Notes: generated by a model from the sequence alone, not told the origin. Counted from the stretch's first letter, positions 35,191 through 44,745 are shown. The stretch: DNA of 64,000 nucleotides from CALJFL01 sp047633055 (GCA_047633055.1 JBLIEI010000008.1:1-64000), one strand, 5' to 3'. A program made the numbers and translations.

Positions 35191-36801
35191 ATGACGGTAA
35201 GCTTACGCAGCAGTAATTTGGCAAAACTGAAGGATCAGGAATTCGACGTACTAATCGTTGGGGGCGGCATTAATGGTGCGGTAAGCGCTGCCGCGCTGGC
35301 AGGCCGAGGCGTTAAGGTTGCGCTGATTGATCGAGACGATTTTGCCTCTGGAGTCAGTTCCAACTCCTCTAACCTGGCCTGGGGCGGGATTAAATATTTG
35401 GAGAGCCACGAGTATCTGCTGGTCAATAAACTGTGTAAATCCCGCAACGAGTTAATGCGAGCCTATCCTTCTACGGTAAAGGAAATTCGCTTCTTCACCA
35501 CGATCCAGAAGGGGTTTCGTTTCTGGTCGTTCTTTGTGTTTCTAGGCAGTGTTCTATATTGGCTGATGGGCCGATGTGTTACCCGGCCACCGCGCTACTT
35601 GAGCGCCAAAACTATCGAACGCAATGAACCCGAGGTCAATACTAGCAACGTAGCCGGCGGCTTTGAGTATTCAGACTGCTATCTGTATGACAATGATGCG
35701 CGCTTTGTTTTCAACTTTATCCGCAAAAGCCTCAATTTTGGGTGTATCGCCGCCAATTACGTCGAATCCTGTGGTTCCAGTTTCGAGCAAAATAGCTGGA
35801 CAACGCAGGCTCGCGACACGATGACTGGTGAGACCCTCACGATTCGTTCGCGCATTTTACTTAATGCCTGCGGCCCCTACGCGGACCAATTCAATGGCTC
35901 AACCGGCATCGATACTGAATACCATCATCTGTTCTCTAAAGGCGTTCACCTGATTGTCGATCAAATTACTGATAACAAGCGTGTACTGACCTTTTTCGCC
36001 AGTGATGGTCGACTGTTCTTTCTGATTCCCATGGGGCCCAAAACCTGTATTGGTACGACTGACACTCAGGTTGCAACGCCCGAAGTTGGGGTTACCGATG
36101 AAGACAAGGATTTCATATTGAGCAATTGCAATGCGCTGCTGGATTTGGCCAAGCCGCTGACCCGAGAAGACATTATTGCCGAGCGCGTCGGCGTGCGCCC
36201 TCTGGCTATCGCTGGAGAGAATGAGGATGGGGTGGCTGACTGGGTGCAATTGTCGCGTAAGCACGTTATTGAAGTGGATGAAAACAAGCGTCACCTGAGC
36301 ATCTTTGGCGGTAAGCTCACGGATTGCCTTAATGTTGGCGATGAAGTGGCCGAGCGAGTGGCTGAAATGGGCGTGGCTGTGCCTGAATCGGCCAATCACT
36401 GGTATGGCGAGCCCGGTAAAACCCTGCGGGACCAGTTCATGTTGCAGGCCCGTTTAATGAACCTGGATAGCATGACGCACGCCAGTTCCTCGGAGCCACT
36501 GTCAGAGCGTTTCTGGCGTCGCTACGGAGAGACGGCCTTTGGTCTACTGGAGCGGATTCGCGAGGACGAAAGTCAGGTGGAGCTGCTTATTGAGAAAGCA
36601 GAATACACCCGGGGCGAAATTGAGTTGGCTGCCCGGCGCGAAATGGTCGTTAAGTTGGAAGATTTTATGCGCCGCAGATCCAAGATAGAGCTGGTAGTGC
36701 GCAGGGAGGACCTTGTCGCAGCGCCTGGCCTGCGTGAAGCTTGCCAGATTCTGTTCGGCGAGCAGGCGGAAGCGCGTCTGGCAGAGTATCTGACGGGCTG
36801 A
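35191..36801 (+). CDS. glpD: FAD-dependent glycerol-3-phosphate dehydrogenase
   Basis: The 536-residue membrane-associated enzyme oxidises glycerol-3-phosphate to dihydroxyacetone phosphate and feeds quinone. It has the FAD fingerprint VLIVGGGINGAVSAAALAGRG (about residues 20-40), LNACGPYADQF, RLFFLIPMGPKTCIGTTDT and GGKLTD. It carries a C-terminal helical DAO_C-like domain and is ~35 residues longer than the E. coli enzyme. I chose the ATG at 35191 because it follows the LysR stop; in-frame ATGs at 35146 and 35152 lie inside the LysR gene. No glpF or glpK is nearby. Confidence 0.85.
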   Translation: MTVSLRSSNLAKLKDQEFDVLIVGGGINGAVSAAALAGRGVKVALIDRDDFASGVSSNSSNLAWGGIKYLESHEYLLVNKLCKSRNELMRAYPSTVKEIRFFTTIQKGFRFWSFFVFLGSVLYWLMGRCVTRPPRYLSAKTIERNEPEVNTSNVAGGFEYSDCYLYDNDARFVFNFIRKSLNFGCIAANYVESCGSSFEQNSWTTQARDTMTGETLTIRSRILLNACGPYADQFNGSTGIDTEYHHLFSKGVHLIVDQITDNKRVLTFFASDGRLFFLIPMGPKTCIGTTDTQVATPEVGVTDEDKDFILSNCNALLDLAKPLTREDIIAERVGVRPLAIAGENEDGVADWVQLSRKHVIEVDENKRHLSIFGGKLTDCLNVGDEVAERVAEMGVAVPESANHWYGEPGKTLRDQFMLQARLMNLDSMTHASSSEPLSERFWRRYGETAFGLLERIREDESQVELLIEKAEYTRGEIELAARREMVVKLEDFMRRRSKIELVVRREDLVAAPGLREACQILFGEQAEARLAEYLTG

Positions 36802-37034
36802 ACGGGGGTGTTCCCGACTCACTGTGCGTTCATGAGAGCAGTAGTGTGAGCCCATGACGGCGGTATTAAACACGCTATCCCGTCCGCCAATTGATTGTTC
36901 GCCAGTCTGCGCTAGTCTAGAATGCTCCGCCCTTCCTCTCGTCGCATAAAAACACGACCCGCCGACCGGAAAATCTTAAGAACGGCCCCTGCCATTAGAC
37001 TGGCTGATGCGCCGTAACCAACTGAGAGACAGTG
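36802..37034 (+). promoter_or_regulatory. intergenic region with possible sigma-70 promoter for SulP gene
   Basis: This 233-nt stretch has no supportable gene. A possible promoter is TTGTTC (36895-36900), 17 bp, TAGAAT (36918-36923), about 110 nt before the SulP start, and GAGAGA at 37024-37029 is a plausible ribosome site. The match to consensus is only partial. Confidence 0.35.
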
Positions 37035-38600
37035 ATGTTTGAAATACAGCCGATTAAAGCGGCGTCGGTTAAGAATGATGTGCTATCCGGATTGACGGTG
37101 GCTTTGGCATTGGTGCCTGAAGCAGTGGCTTTCGCCTTTGTCGCCGGTGTAGCGCCGCTGGTAGGTCTGTACGCAGCGTTCATGGTTGGCCTTATTACAG
37201 CGGTTATCGGCGGCCGCCCGGGTATGATTTCAGGCGCCACCGGCGCGCTCGCAGTCGTGATGGTGGCACTGGTCGCCGATCACGGTGTTGAGTACCTGTT
37301 TGCGACCGTTGTGTTGATGGGGGTTCTGCAGATTACTGCGGGCGCTTTGCGGCTGGGCAAATTTATTCGCATGGTGCCCCACCCGGTCATGCTGGGCTTT
37401 GTAAATGGCCTGGCGATTGTTATCTTCTTGGCCCAACTTAGCCAGTTTGGCACCCCGGGTGAAGCGGGTTGGCTGGCTGGCACCTTTATGGAAGGGAGTA
37501 TTGTTGATGTGGCCTGGTTGGAAGGTCCCCCAATGTATATGTTGGTCGGCCTGGTGTGCCTGACCATGGCGATTATCCATTTCCTACCCAAGCTCACCAC
37601 TGCAATTCCTTCTTCGTTGGTGGCTATTGTCGTCGTAACCCTGCTGGTATTGGGTCTGGACCTGAACACCCGCGTAGTCGGTGATATTGCTTCCATAAAG
37701 GGTGGCCTGCCCAGCTTTCACGTTCCGTCGGTGCCGTTCAATTGGGAAACCCTGACCATTATTTTCCCCTATGCGGTGATACTGGCGGCCATTGGTCTGA
37801 TCGAATCCCTGTTGACCCTGCGTCTGGTTGACGAAATCACTGAGACCCGCGGACGCGGTAATAAGGAATGTGTTGCGCAAGGTATCGCCAATACAGCGAC
37901 TGGTATGTTCGGCGGTATGGGCGGTTGTGCCATGATTGGCCAGAGTATGATTAACGTGAATTCTGGTGGTCGCGGGCGTTTGTCCGGGATCTCAGCCGCG
38001 CTCTTTTTATTACTGTTTATTCTGGTAGCTTCTGGCTTGATCGAGCAAATCCCGCTCGCCGCTCTTATTGGCGTGATGTTTATCGTGGTCATCGGCACCT
38101 TCGAATGGAGTTCCTTTCGGGTAATGAGCAAGGTGCCGCGCACCGACGCGATGGTGCTGGTGTTGGTTTCAGCCGTCACAGTGGCCACCGATTTAGCGAT
38201 CGCCGTCATTGTTGGAGTGATAGTTTCGGCGCTGGTGTTTGCCTGGGATCACGCCATGCACATTCGGGTAGAGGCCAGGGAAGACCATAAAGGTTCCACT
38301 GTTTATGGCGTTATTGGCCCGTTGTTTTTCGGCTCGGTGACACCGTTTCTTGAGCAGTTTGATCCCACCGATGCTAACGATGATGTGATAGTGGATTTCG
38401 CACGCTCACGGGTGTGCGATCACTCGGGCCTGGAAGCCATAGATACCTTGGCAGAACGGTTTCTGAGCTCTGGCAAAACCCTGCACCTGGTGCACTTGAG
38501 CGCAGAGTGCCGCAAGTTGCTATCGAAAGCGGGAAATCTGGTTGAGGTCAACGTGATAGAAGATCCCAAGTACTTTGTGGCTGAAAATACTCTGGGTTAA
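37035..38600 (+). CDS. SulP family anion transporter with STAS domain
   Basis: The 521-residue inner-membrane protein has ~12 membrane spans with the SulP signature near the N-terminus (LSGLTVALALVPEAVAFAFV, GLYAAFMVGLITAVIGG and SGATGALAVVM). A C-terminal STAS domain follows (~residues 410-510: VYGVIGPLFFGSVTPFLEQF and DHSGLEAIDTLAERF). SulP proteins carry sulfate, bicarbonate or dicarboxylates, usually with Na+ or H+. This one resembles the bicarbonate/dicarboxylate group, but substrate is not certain. The ATG at 37035 is preceded by an in-frame GTG. Confidence 0.93.
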   Translation: MFEIQPIKAASVKNDVLSGLTVALALVPEAVAFAFVAGVAPLVGLYAAFMVGLITAVIGGRPGMISGATGALAVVMVALVADHGVEYLFATVVLMGVLQITAGALRLGKFIRMVPHPVMLGFVNGLAIVIFLAQLSQFGTPGEAGWLAGTFMEGSIVDVAWLEGPPMYMLVGLVCLTMAIIHFLPKLTTAIPSSLVAIVVVTLLVLGLDLNTRVVGDIASIKGGLPSFHVPSVPFNWETLTIIFPYAVILAAIGLIESLLTLRLVDEITETRGRGNKECVAQGIANTATGMFGGMGGCAMIGQSMINVNSGGRGRLSGISAALFLLLFILVASGLIEQIPLAALIGVMFIVVIGTFEWSSFRVMSKVPRTDAMVLVLVSAVTVATDLAIAVIVGVIVSALVFAWDHAMHIRVEAREDHKGSTVYGVIGPLFFGSVTPFLEQFDPTDANDDVIVDFARSRVCDHSGLEAIDTLAERFLSSGKTLHLVHLSAECRKLLSKAGNLVEVNVIEDPKYFVAENTLG

Positions 38601-38643
38601 TTCTTGACCGGGAAATCTGAAAAAAACACACTGGAAATTGGCC

Positions 38644-38937
38644 TCAGGTAGATTGACCGTATTCTCGCACCACTTTCACCACCTGCACTTTGTAAGACTT
38701 GTACCATTGCTCCTGTCCACGTTGTTGGGCAGCTTGGTGAGCAGGGTCCTGTTTCCACGCCCGAATTTGTTCCTGTGAATTCCAGTATGAGATAGCTACC
38801 TCCTGATCGCCCTCGGCTACCGAAGTGAATTCCCTGCATCCATATTTCTTGAAAGCGAGCTCGCGCATTTTTTCAGCGGTCTCAGAATACGCCTGGTCGA
38901 ATTGCTTTAACGTGGCTGTGAAAATGACGGCGTACAT
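38644..38937 (-). CDS. antibiotic biosynthesis monooxygenase (ABM) fold protein
   Basis: The 97-residue protein shows the dimeric alpha/beta-barrel ABM pattern: a first strand YAVIFTATLK, the helix QAYSETAEKMRELAFKKYG, then GDQEVAISYWNSQEQIRAWKQD and HQAAQQRGQ. Members are small haem-degrading or quinol monooxygenases; the bulk of such single-domain proteins have no proven activity. It is convergent with the SulP gene. The next 261 nt (38938-39198) hold nothing that I can support. Confidence 0.85.
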   Translation of the reverse strand: MYAVIFTATLKQFDQAYSETAEKMRELAFKKYGCREFTSVAEGDQEVAISYWNSQEQIRAWKQDPAHQAAQQRGQEQWYKSYKVQVVKVVREYGQST

Positions 38938-39198
38938 GGCTCACCTCAGTTCAGATCTAATTGCAGTAATACATCAGCTTCAGGTGTACACCAACTCCCT
39001 TACTACATCAACAAACTGTTGGAGTAGGATGATAGGGTTGAGATGGAAGGACGTTGACGGCTCTCTGCGGTATTGCTGTTTATCCAGTCTGCTTTACGTT
39101 AGTCTTCGCGTGCGGCGTGTGTTGAGGTTAGTCAGGCGCTCGTTAGCCGTACTTCCTAGCCTGTCCAATACCTGCTCTAGGTTTTTTAGGAGCTCACC

Positions 39199-40404
39199 AT
39201 GAAACTCGCCATTTTATCTTGCGGACCCAATTCCTACAGTACCCGTCGTTTAAAGGAAGCTGCACTGGAACGCGATCACGAAGTCAACGTACTCAATACT
39301 TTGAAGTTTGCTATCGACCTGCGGCGTGGATCACCCGATCTTTATTATCGGCAGAAGCAGCTTAGTCCATACGATGCGATGCTCCCGCGTATCGGGGCCT
39401 CAATAACCTATTACGGTACGGCCGTAGTGCGCCAATTTCAGGAGATGGACGTATTCTGTGCCAACACCGCCCATGGCATATTGAACTCCCGGGACAAGCT
39501 GCGCAGTTTGCAGATACTTAGCCGTCACCACGTCGGTATACCCGCCACTACTTTTGTTCGCGACAAAAAAGACGTACTGCCCGCGATCGAACGGGTAGGC
39601 GGGGCACCGGTGATTATCAAATTGATCGAGGGTACCCAGGGAATCGGCGTGCTGTTGGCCGACACGGTGAAAGCGGCGGAAGGTATTATCGAGCTGCTAC
39701 AAAGTCAGAAGCAAAACGTACTGATCCAGAAGTTTGTCGCTGAAAGCAAGGGCAAGGACATCCGTGCCTTTGTAGTCGGAGATCGCGTGGTTGCTGCCAT
39801 GCGCCGGGTGGCGCACGGTCAGGAGTTTCGCAGCAATGTGCATCGCGGGGGGATTGCCGAAGCGGTAGAGTTGGATGAAGAATATCGGGAGACTGCGGTG
39901 CGTTGCGCCCAGATTTTGGGCCTCAGCGTTGCCGGTGTTGATATGCTTGAAGGCAAGAATGGTCCGCAGATAATGGAAGTGAATTCATCACCGGGACTGG
40001 AGGGTATCGAAACCTGTACCGGACTGGATGTTGCGGGCGCGGTTATAGAGTACATTGCCGCCCAAGTCGACTTTCCGGAAATCGATGTTCGTCAGCGACT
40101 GACGGTTAGTAAAGGTTACGGCGTTAGTGAAATTTTTGTTCCTGAGGGTTCAAACTTTGTCGGTCAGACCATTGCCGAAACTAAACTGCTCGAGCGTGAC
40201 ATCAATACTCTCACGCTCTACCGTGGTGCAAAAGTCGTCCCCAATCCCCGCGCCGACCGAGTATTGGAAGCAGGTGACAAGCTGCTTTGTTTTGGTAAGA
40301 TGGAGTCTATGCGTAGCCTTATTCCGGCACGCACCCGGCGGCGCCGTCGCCCTGAGGTTCAGGAGCTGGGCACCAGTATAGAGCCCTCAAGCGATCTCAC
40401 CTAA
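39199..40404 (+). CDS. rimK: RimK-type ATP-grasp glutamate ligase fused to TrkA_C-like domain
   Basis: Residues 1-~290 of the 401-residue protein match RimK, which adds glutamates to the C-terminus of ribosomal protein S6. The evidence is LAILSCGPNSYSTRRLKEAA at the N-terminus, the ATP-grasp segment VIIKLIEGTQGIGVLLAD, KGKDIRAFVVGDRVVAAM, and the metal-binding GVDMLEGKNGPQIMEVNSSPG. Residues ~300-380 are an added domain (VSEIFVPEGSNFVGQTIAE, then LYRGAKVVPNPRADRVLEAGDKLL) with the pattern of RCK-C/TrkA_C ligand-binding modules, then a basic tail. The fusion suggests control by a small ligand such as a nucleotide. An M14 enzyme and a RimB-like protease converge on it. Confidence 0.9.
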   Translation: MKLAILSCGPNSYSTRRLKEAALERDHEVNVLNTLKFAIDLRRGSPDLYYRQKQLSPYDAMLPRIGASITYYGTAVVRQFQEMDVFCANTAHGILNSRDKLRSLQILSRHHVGIPATTFVRDKKDVLPAIERVGGAPVIIKLIEGTQGIGVLLADTVKAAEGIIELLQSQKQNVLIQKFVAESKGKDIRAFVVGDRVVAAMRRVAHGQEFRSNVHRGGIAEAVELDEEYRETAVRCAQILGLSVAGVDMLEGKNGPQIMEVNSSPGLEGIETCTGLDVAGAVIEYIAAQVDFPEIDVRQRLTVSKGYGVSEIFVPEGSNFVGQTIAETKLLERDINTLTLYRGAKVVPNPRADRVLEAGDKLLCFGKMESMRSLIPARTRRRRRPEVQELGTSIEPSSDLT

Positions 40405-40674
40405 CCTGGTCAGCACAAAATAGTCCTATCAATCGGTTGCCAACTCGGTAACAGAGCGCGAAAAAGATAACCATGCTGGCAGTGATATTACTTAACAGTG
40501 ACCACTGGGCAAATAGGGCGACAAACAATATAATCGACAAGTTTTATAAGCTACTGCCTCCTTTGTTCCGCAACAACGCCAAGCGTTATAACCGGCCGCA
40601 ATTATAATTTGCCGGCTTAAAAATTCGGTGAGCTTGCGGATAGACCCAGACTGTTGCCCCGGCATAGTGAGCGC

Positions 40675-41742
40675 TCAGGCTATAGGCGCTATGCTGGTGT
40701 CCTGCTCCGGATCGTTAGTGAATTCTGGTTGGTACTCTTCATGAAATTCCTCGACTTGCTTTTCTACGGTGCCCACCTGGCGGCCATAGGCAGCGATGTG
40801 GAAGGTGGCGTCGCCCTCATATACCAAAGGTAAATTAGTGCGGCCGATCACCACCCCGGCGTTGGGAGTGCACAGTTCTGTTTCTGTGGTGCCCAGTGGG
40901 TCTGCCACCATCGCGATCACCTGTCCTGCGGTTACCTTTGCTCCAAGAGGCACCAGAGTGCGCAGGAGGCCGCTCTCGGGAGAACGGATCCAACTTGTTT
41001 GATCGCTTATCACGGGTGCTGCCAGCGGCTTTTTACGCCGGCTCTTGCCCAGCATCCCTATGCAGCGCATTACGTTGATGATGCCCTCCATGCCTGCGCT
41101 GATGTACATTTCTTCAAATCGCAGAGCCTCGCCCGCTTCATAAAGAATGACCGGAATTCCCAACTCTCCGGCGCAGGCACGTAGCGAGCTATCCCGTATT
41201 TTTGCGTCAATGGCTAGCGGCACGCCAAAAGCTTCGGTCATAGCCAGCGTCTCGGGATCACTTAAATTGGCACGAATCTGCGGGAAATTACTGCGGTGCC
41301 GTGAACCTGTGTGCAAATCAATACCGTGGGTAGATTTCTGTACGATCTCCCGCACGAATGTATCGGCTACTCTTCCTGTGAGCGAGCCCTTGGCAGAACC
41401 CGGAAATGAACGGTTCAAATCACGCCCATCTGGAAGATTACGGGAGTGATTGAGAAACCCATGGATGTTGACAATGGGAATTGCTAGCAAGGTGCCTTTG
41501 ATGTTTCGCAGTGCTTTGTGCTGTAGCAGGCGGCGAATGATTTCCACCCCATTAATTTCATCGCCATGGATTGCCGCGCTGATGAACAGGGTGGGTCCCG
41601 GCTCTTTACCTCTAACAACCTGAGTGGAGATCGACAGGTCGTCATGGGTATACATGCGCGCCACCGGGATATCAACAACGCAGCGTTCACCGGGTTTTAC
41701 GGTTGTGCCTCCTATTTCAATATCAATCGATTTTTGTTTCAC
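40675..41742 (-). CDS. succinylglutamate desuccinylase/aspartoacylase (M14) family protein
   Basis: The 355-residue zinc carboxypeptidase-like protein has ligands in SAAIHGDEINGVE (His59, Glu62) and GIDLHTGS (His141). A C-terminal beta-rich domain follows (~residues 260-335) with PLGAKVTAGQVIAMVADPLG, which resembles a lipoyl/biotinyl-type barrel, as in other AstE/AspA-like proteins. The family hydrolyses N-acyl amino acids or short peptides. Together with rimK and the RimB-like protease next to it, a role in trimming or editing glutamyl tails is a reasonable inference. The ~270 nt between its end and rimK hold only a weak imperfect hairpin near 40590-40615. Confidence 0.87.
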   Translation of the reverse strand: MKQKSIDIEIGGTTVKPGERCVVDIPVARMYTHDDLSISTQVVRGKEPGPTLFISAAIHGDEINGVEIIRRLLQHKALRNIKGTLLAIPIVNIHGFLNHSRNLPDGRDLNRSFPGSAKGSLTGRVADTFVREIVQKSTHGIDLHTGSRHRSNFPQIRANLSDPETLAMTEAFGVPLAIDAKIRDSSLRACAGELGIPVILYEAGEALRFEEMYISAGMEGIINVMRCIGMLGKSRRKKPLAAPVISDQTSWIRSPESGLLRTLVPLGAKVTAGQVIAMVADPLGTTETELCTPNAGVVIGRTNLPLVYEGDATFHIAAYGRQVGTVEKQVEEFHEEYQPEFTNDPEQDTSIAPIA

Positions 41743-41853
41743 AATTTTACCCCTTCTTTACCAAGGATGAACGGCCAGCCAGTGCGATAAAATATGAGCC
41801 CAGGGCCGGAATGGAACTACTGCTTTGACCTGCTGGTATTCGCCGTAATACGG

Positions 41854-42321
41854 TTAGCCATGACGAACCTTTGTTTGTTTGCGCTTGCCGGATTTGCTGT
41901 AAAGATATGACCGGGCGGGGTCGACAACGAAATTGCCTCTTATAGCAGTGCGCCCGAGCAACACCCGAAATTTCATCGAGTCGCGGTCGGTCAAAGTGAC
42001 GTCTGCCTTGATCTGTACTTCGCCAACCTTAATAGTAGTGTTGATCACATGGCGCAGTTCTTCGTGGCCGCCGGAATCTCTTACCAGGCGCTTGTCTAGC
42101 AGCGGGGCCTCGCAGCGTATTACCTCAGTGGAATTGCTACCCTGAACCGGGTGCATGGAAAATCTCACCCAGGGCGCGCCATCAACTTTAAAAGGTTCTA
42201 CCCAAAAAGCATGTAGGCAACTGGTGCGAGCTCCAGTATCCACTTTGGCTTTGATAAACGGGATGCCCAGATCCGGGAAACCGATCCACTCGCGCCAACC
42301 CAGGGCGATTTTTTTTGACAT
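41854..42321 (-). CDS. RimB-like retropepsin ('ATP-dependent zinc protease' family)
   Basis: The 155-residue protein belongs to the PF05618 family, with the aspartic-protease-like motif KVDTGARTSCLHA (Asp28), a hydrophobic flap region and RVLLGRTAIRGNFVVDPARSY at the end. The family name is historical: the DTG motif points to a single-domain retropepsin that dimerises. In Pseudomonas the homologue RimB is encoded with RimK and affects its glutamylation of S6 (established in rimABK work). Here it is 111 nt upstream of the M14 gene on the same strand and beside rimK. Confidence 0.87.
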   Translation of the reverse strand: MSKKIALGWREWIGFPDLGIPFIKAKVDTGARTSCLHAFWVEPFKVDGAPWVRFSMHPVQGSNSTEVIRCEAPLLDKRLVRDSGGHEELRHVINTTIKVGEVQIKADVTLTDRDSMKFRVLLGRTAIRGNFVVDPARSYLYSKSGKRKQTKVRHG

Positions 42322-42734
42322 CTAAGGTCTCAATTAAGCGAGAAGGTCGGTAAACGTCGACTGCAATGCATTGGCATCTTATAACAAACGTGCAAAACGC
42401 GGGCACGTACAGTAGCACAAACGTGGGTATCGACAAGTGAGTACCAAGATTTTCTCTTAATGCCTACGTCCAAGCCGTTTATGGAATCGACCATCTAGGA
42501 CTACCCCTATCGCACAGCCATCGCGTGGATACGCTGGCGCTTCCCGGCAGTTCGCCGGCTTAGGATAGTGCCATCGACTACGAGGCGGTATTGATCTGGA
42601 CTGACCAGCCCCGAATTGCGGGTGCCGACGCGCTAGGTGAGCTGTTAAAAGAGATCAAGGCTCTCGTAGTCGCGCGAGTTGAAACCCCTCCTAATCATCC
42701 TGATACGACATCAATAAATGGTGTTTAACCGCGC
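42322..42734 (+). pseudogene. 413-nt gap with a probable decayed gene
   Basis: One forward frame is open from 42441 to 42725 except for a single TAG at 42561. Its translation looks protein-like, with segments such as AYVQAVYGIDHLGLPL before the stop and QPRIAGADALGELLKEIKAL and ETPPNHPDTTSINGV after it. It has no good start codon or ribosome site. I do not recognise the family. A truncated, inactivated gene is the simplest reading. Nothing else is visible in the interval. Confidence 0.3.
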
Positions 42735-43115
42735 TCAGAGGTTGCTGCGTAGCGTATTCAGCATTTGAACAAAACGCTCCAATACGGTGTGCTCTTTCAG
42801 ATCGCGAAACTCGCCTGCATCGAAAAAGGTACCGTAGCAGGAGGGGCAGGATTCGTACTTTATGTGAAACTGGTCTTTGTCTATCATTGGAATCATCTTG
42901 ATGGCACAGTTTGGGCATGCGACATTTTGCATATCACGGTATTGCTTACCCATTTGGGTGCTACCGATATCGATCGATTCCGAACCTTTGATTTTAACCA
43001 GGTCTTCTTTTTCAAGCATATCGAACCAAAGTCCGCAACAATTCAGGCAACGCTCAAATTCGACATCTGCAAACGATACCGTCTCGAAGAGTGAATCGCA
43101 CTTTGGACATTCCAT
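42735..43115 (-). CDS. TFIIB-type zinc-finger protein (paralogue 2)
   Basis: The 126-residue protein has two zf-TFIIB ribbons: C3-x2-C6 with C23-x2-C26, then C67-x2-C70 with C90-x2-C93. The hydrophobic signature GLWFD and GTFFDAGEF follows each. All eight ligands are cysteine here, while the paralogue at 5900-6298 has a histidine in the last position. The middle part differs from the first copy. It is a single gene, minus strand, of unknown function. Confidence 0.85.
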   Translation of the reverse strand: MECPKCDSLFETVSFADVEFERCLNCCGLWFDMLEKEDLVKIKGSESIDIGSTQMGKQYRDMQNVACPNCAIKMIPMIDKDQFHIKYESCPSCYGTFFDAGEFRDLKEHTVLERFVQMLNTLRSNL

Positions 43116-43264
43116 TCTTTCATCCCCGTGTCACTGAGGCGTAAGGATAACATGATGCCGTACTGGCTGGCGCCGACCCTACATTTTTTTATCCAGTCTC
43201 CGTCAGCGCTGGATCTCCCTCCAAGCATGCTTTCTCTTCCAGGGGCGCTTTTTCATCAGAGCGA

Positions 43265-44530
43265 TCAAGCGGATGTATCCTGAGGATCTTCAGCTTCGGC
43301 GCGTGGATCCATTTCGTAAACGGTGGGTGTGATCGTATCGGCCACCGCACGAAATGGTTCGGTAACATCTGCCGCGGCCAACACATGGGTTTTACGTCGC
43401 ACAGCGATAGTAATAGAAAAAAGCAGCAGGCATACGCCGGCAAAGGCAAATAGCCCGCCAGGGCCTATAAGGCCCATCATCAGCGATGCCAGCGGGCCGC
43501 CAATCGCGGAACAGAATCCCAGGATTAATAACATGCCACTGCCGACCATGACGAAATCCTCCGGTGCTGCCCTGTCATTGGCATGGGCAAGGCAGATCGC
43601 ATACTGCGTCATGACCGTGCCTCCCCAGAAAAATGCCAGTACGCATAGCAGCCACGCGGTATCGTATGGCCAAAATACTGGAAGGACCACGATCAGCAAT
43701 GACACCACTGCACTGGCGGCGGAGGTGTAGGCCAGGACGATACGGCGGTCGCGGCGGTCGGACATACGCCCTAGCGGTAGCTGGAAAATGGCGCCGCCCA
43801 TCACTGTGGCACTCATAAACATTGTCAGCTGAAATGTCTCTAAATTCATGGCGTTTGCATACAGTGGACCAAGCGACCAGAAGGCGCCGGTAACCAGGCC
43901 AGAGACTATTGCGCCCATCATGCCAACGTGGGAATAGCGCCAGACTTTTGGCAAGCTGATGCTTACATTTTGCAGCGGTGCCGGGGCTAGAGCCAGGGTA
44001 AGCGATACCGGGATAATTGCCAGCGACAGTAAAATGGCGGCAAGGCCGAAAAGGTAATTGGGGTCGGGGACATTGAGGTTCAACATTTGCTGCCCCACCG
44101 TCATCATCAGCAGGTTTATCACCGTATAGACGGACAGCACCGTACCGCGATTGTCACTGGTAGCGCGTTCGTTTAGCCAGCTTTCAATAATGGTATACAA
44201 ACCGGAGATTGCCGCACCTACAAGAAACCGCAGTAACAGCCAGCCAATGAACGCCGGTATCATCGGAAACACCAGTACCAGCGCTGAGTAGGTGGTCGCC
44301 AGTACCGCGAAGCTGCGAATATGCCCAACACGTTTGACGGCGCGTGGTGTCAGTAAACATCCAGATACAAAACCGAGAAAGTAGGCAGAGCCGGTAAACG
44401 CTACTTGGGTATCAGAAAACCCAGCAGTTGCCGCTGCAATTGGCAGCATAGTCAGAAGCAGGCCGTGCCCGACCAACAACAGCGCGTCAGACAGTAGCAG
44501 TGCTGCAATGGGAATTAGAAAAGTTGGCAC
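43265..44530 (-). CDS. MFS transporter, YcaD-like
   Basis: The 421-residue protein has 12 predicted membrane spans. The segment ISGLYTIIESWLNERATSDNRG after the fifth span is typical of the YcaD/Mfs-like group, and LGRMSDRRDRR in the central loop matches the general MFS motif. The start is GTG at 44530, without a strong ribosome site. The substrate is unknown. The C-terminal ~30 residues are acidic and cytoplasmic. Confidence 0.88.
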   Translation of the reverse strand: MPTFLIPIAALLLSDALLLVGHGLLLTMLPIAAATAGFSDTQVAFTGSAYFLGFVSGCLLTPRAVKRVGHIRSFAVLATTYSALVLVFPMIPAFIGWLLLRFLVGAAISGLYTIIESWLNERATSDNRGTVLSVYTVINLLMMTVGQQMLNLNVPDPNYLFGLAAILLSLAIIPVSLTLALAPAPLQNVSISLPKVWRYSHVGMMGAIVSGLVTGAFWSLGPLYANAMNLETFQLTMFMSATVMGGAIFQLPLGRMSDRRDRRIVLAYTSAASAVVSLLIVVLPVFWPYDTAWLLCVLAFFWGGTVMTQYAICLAHANDRAAPEDFVMVGSGMLLILGFCSAIGGPLASLMMGLIGPGGLFAFAGVCLLLFSITIAVRRKTHVLAAADVTEPFRAVADTITPTVYEMDPRAEAEDPQDTSA

Positions 44531-44745
44531 GCAGGTTCTTGGTAACGCGCTGGGCTTACAGTCCTCATAAAAGGATCGGGAGTTTGACGGGCTGTCTCCT
44601 GGCCAGGCGTTGCACCTGTTTGGTTGTCTGCGTTAAGAGTAGACCATTTGTTACTGTGTTGCGGTCTAATATTCACTCACAAGATCGGAGAAAAACCGGA
44701 AAATCTACCAGCACGTCGATTATTTCCACTTGCCTTAACCGCTTA

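Noticed and set aside
40590..40615. Imperfect palindrome CCGGCCGCAATTATAATTTGCCGG between rimK and the M14 gene
   Set aside because: A possible convergent terminator, but the stem needs a bulge and no T-run follows, so I did not call it.
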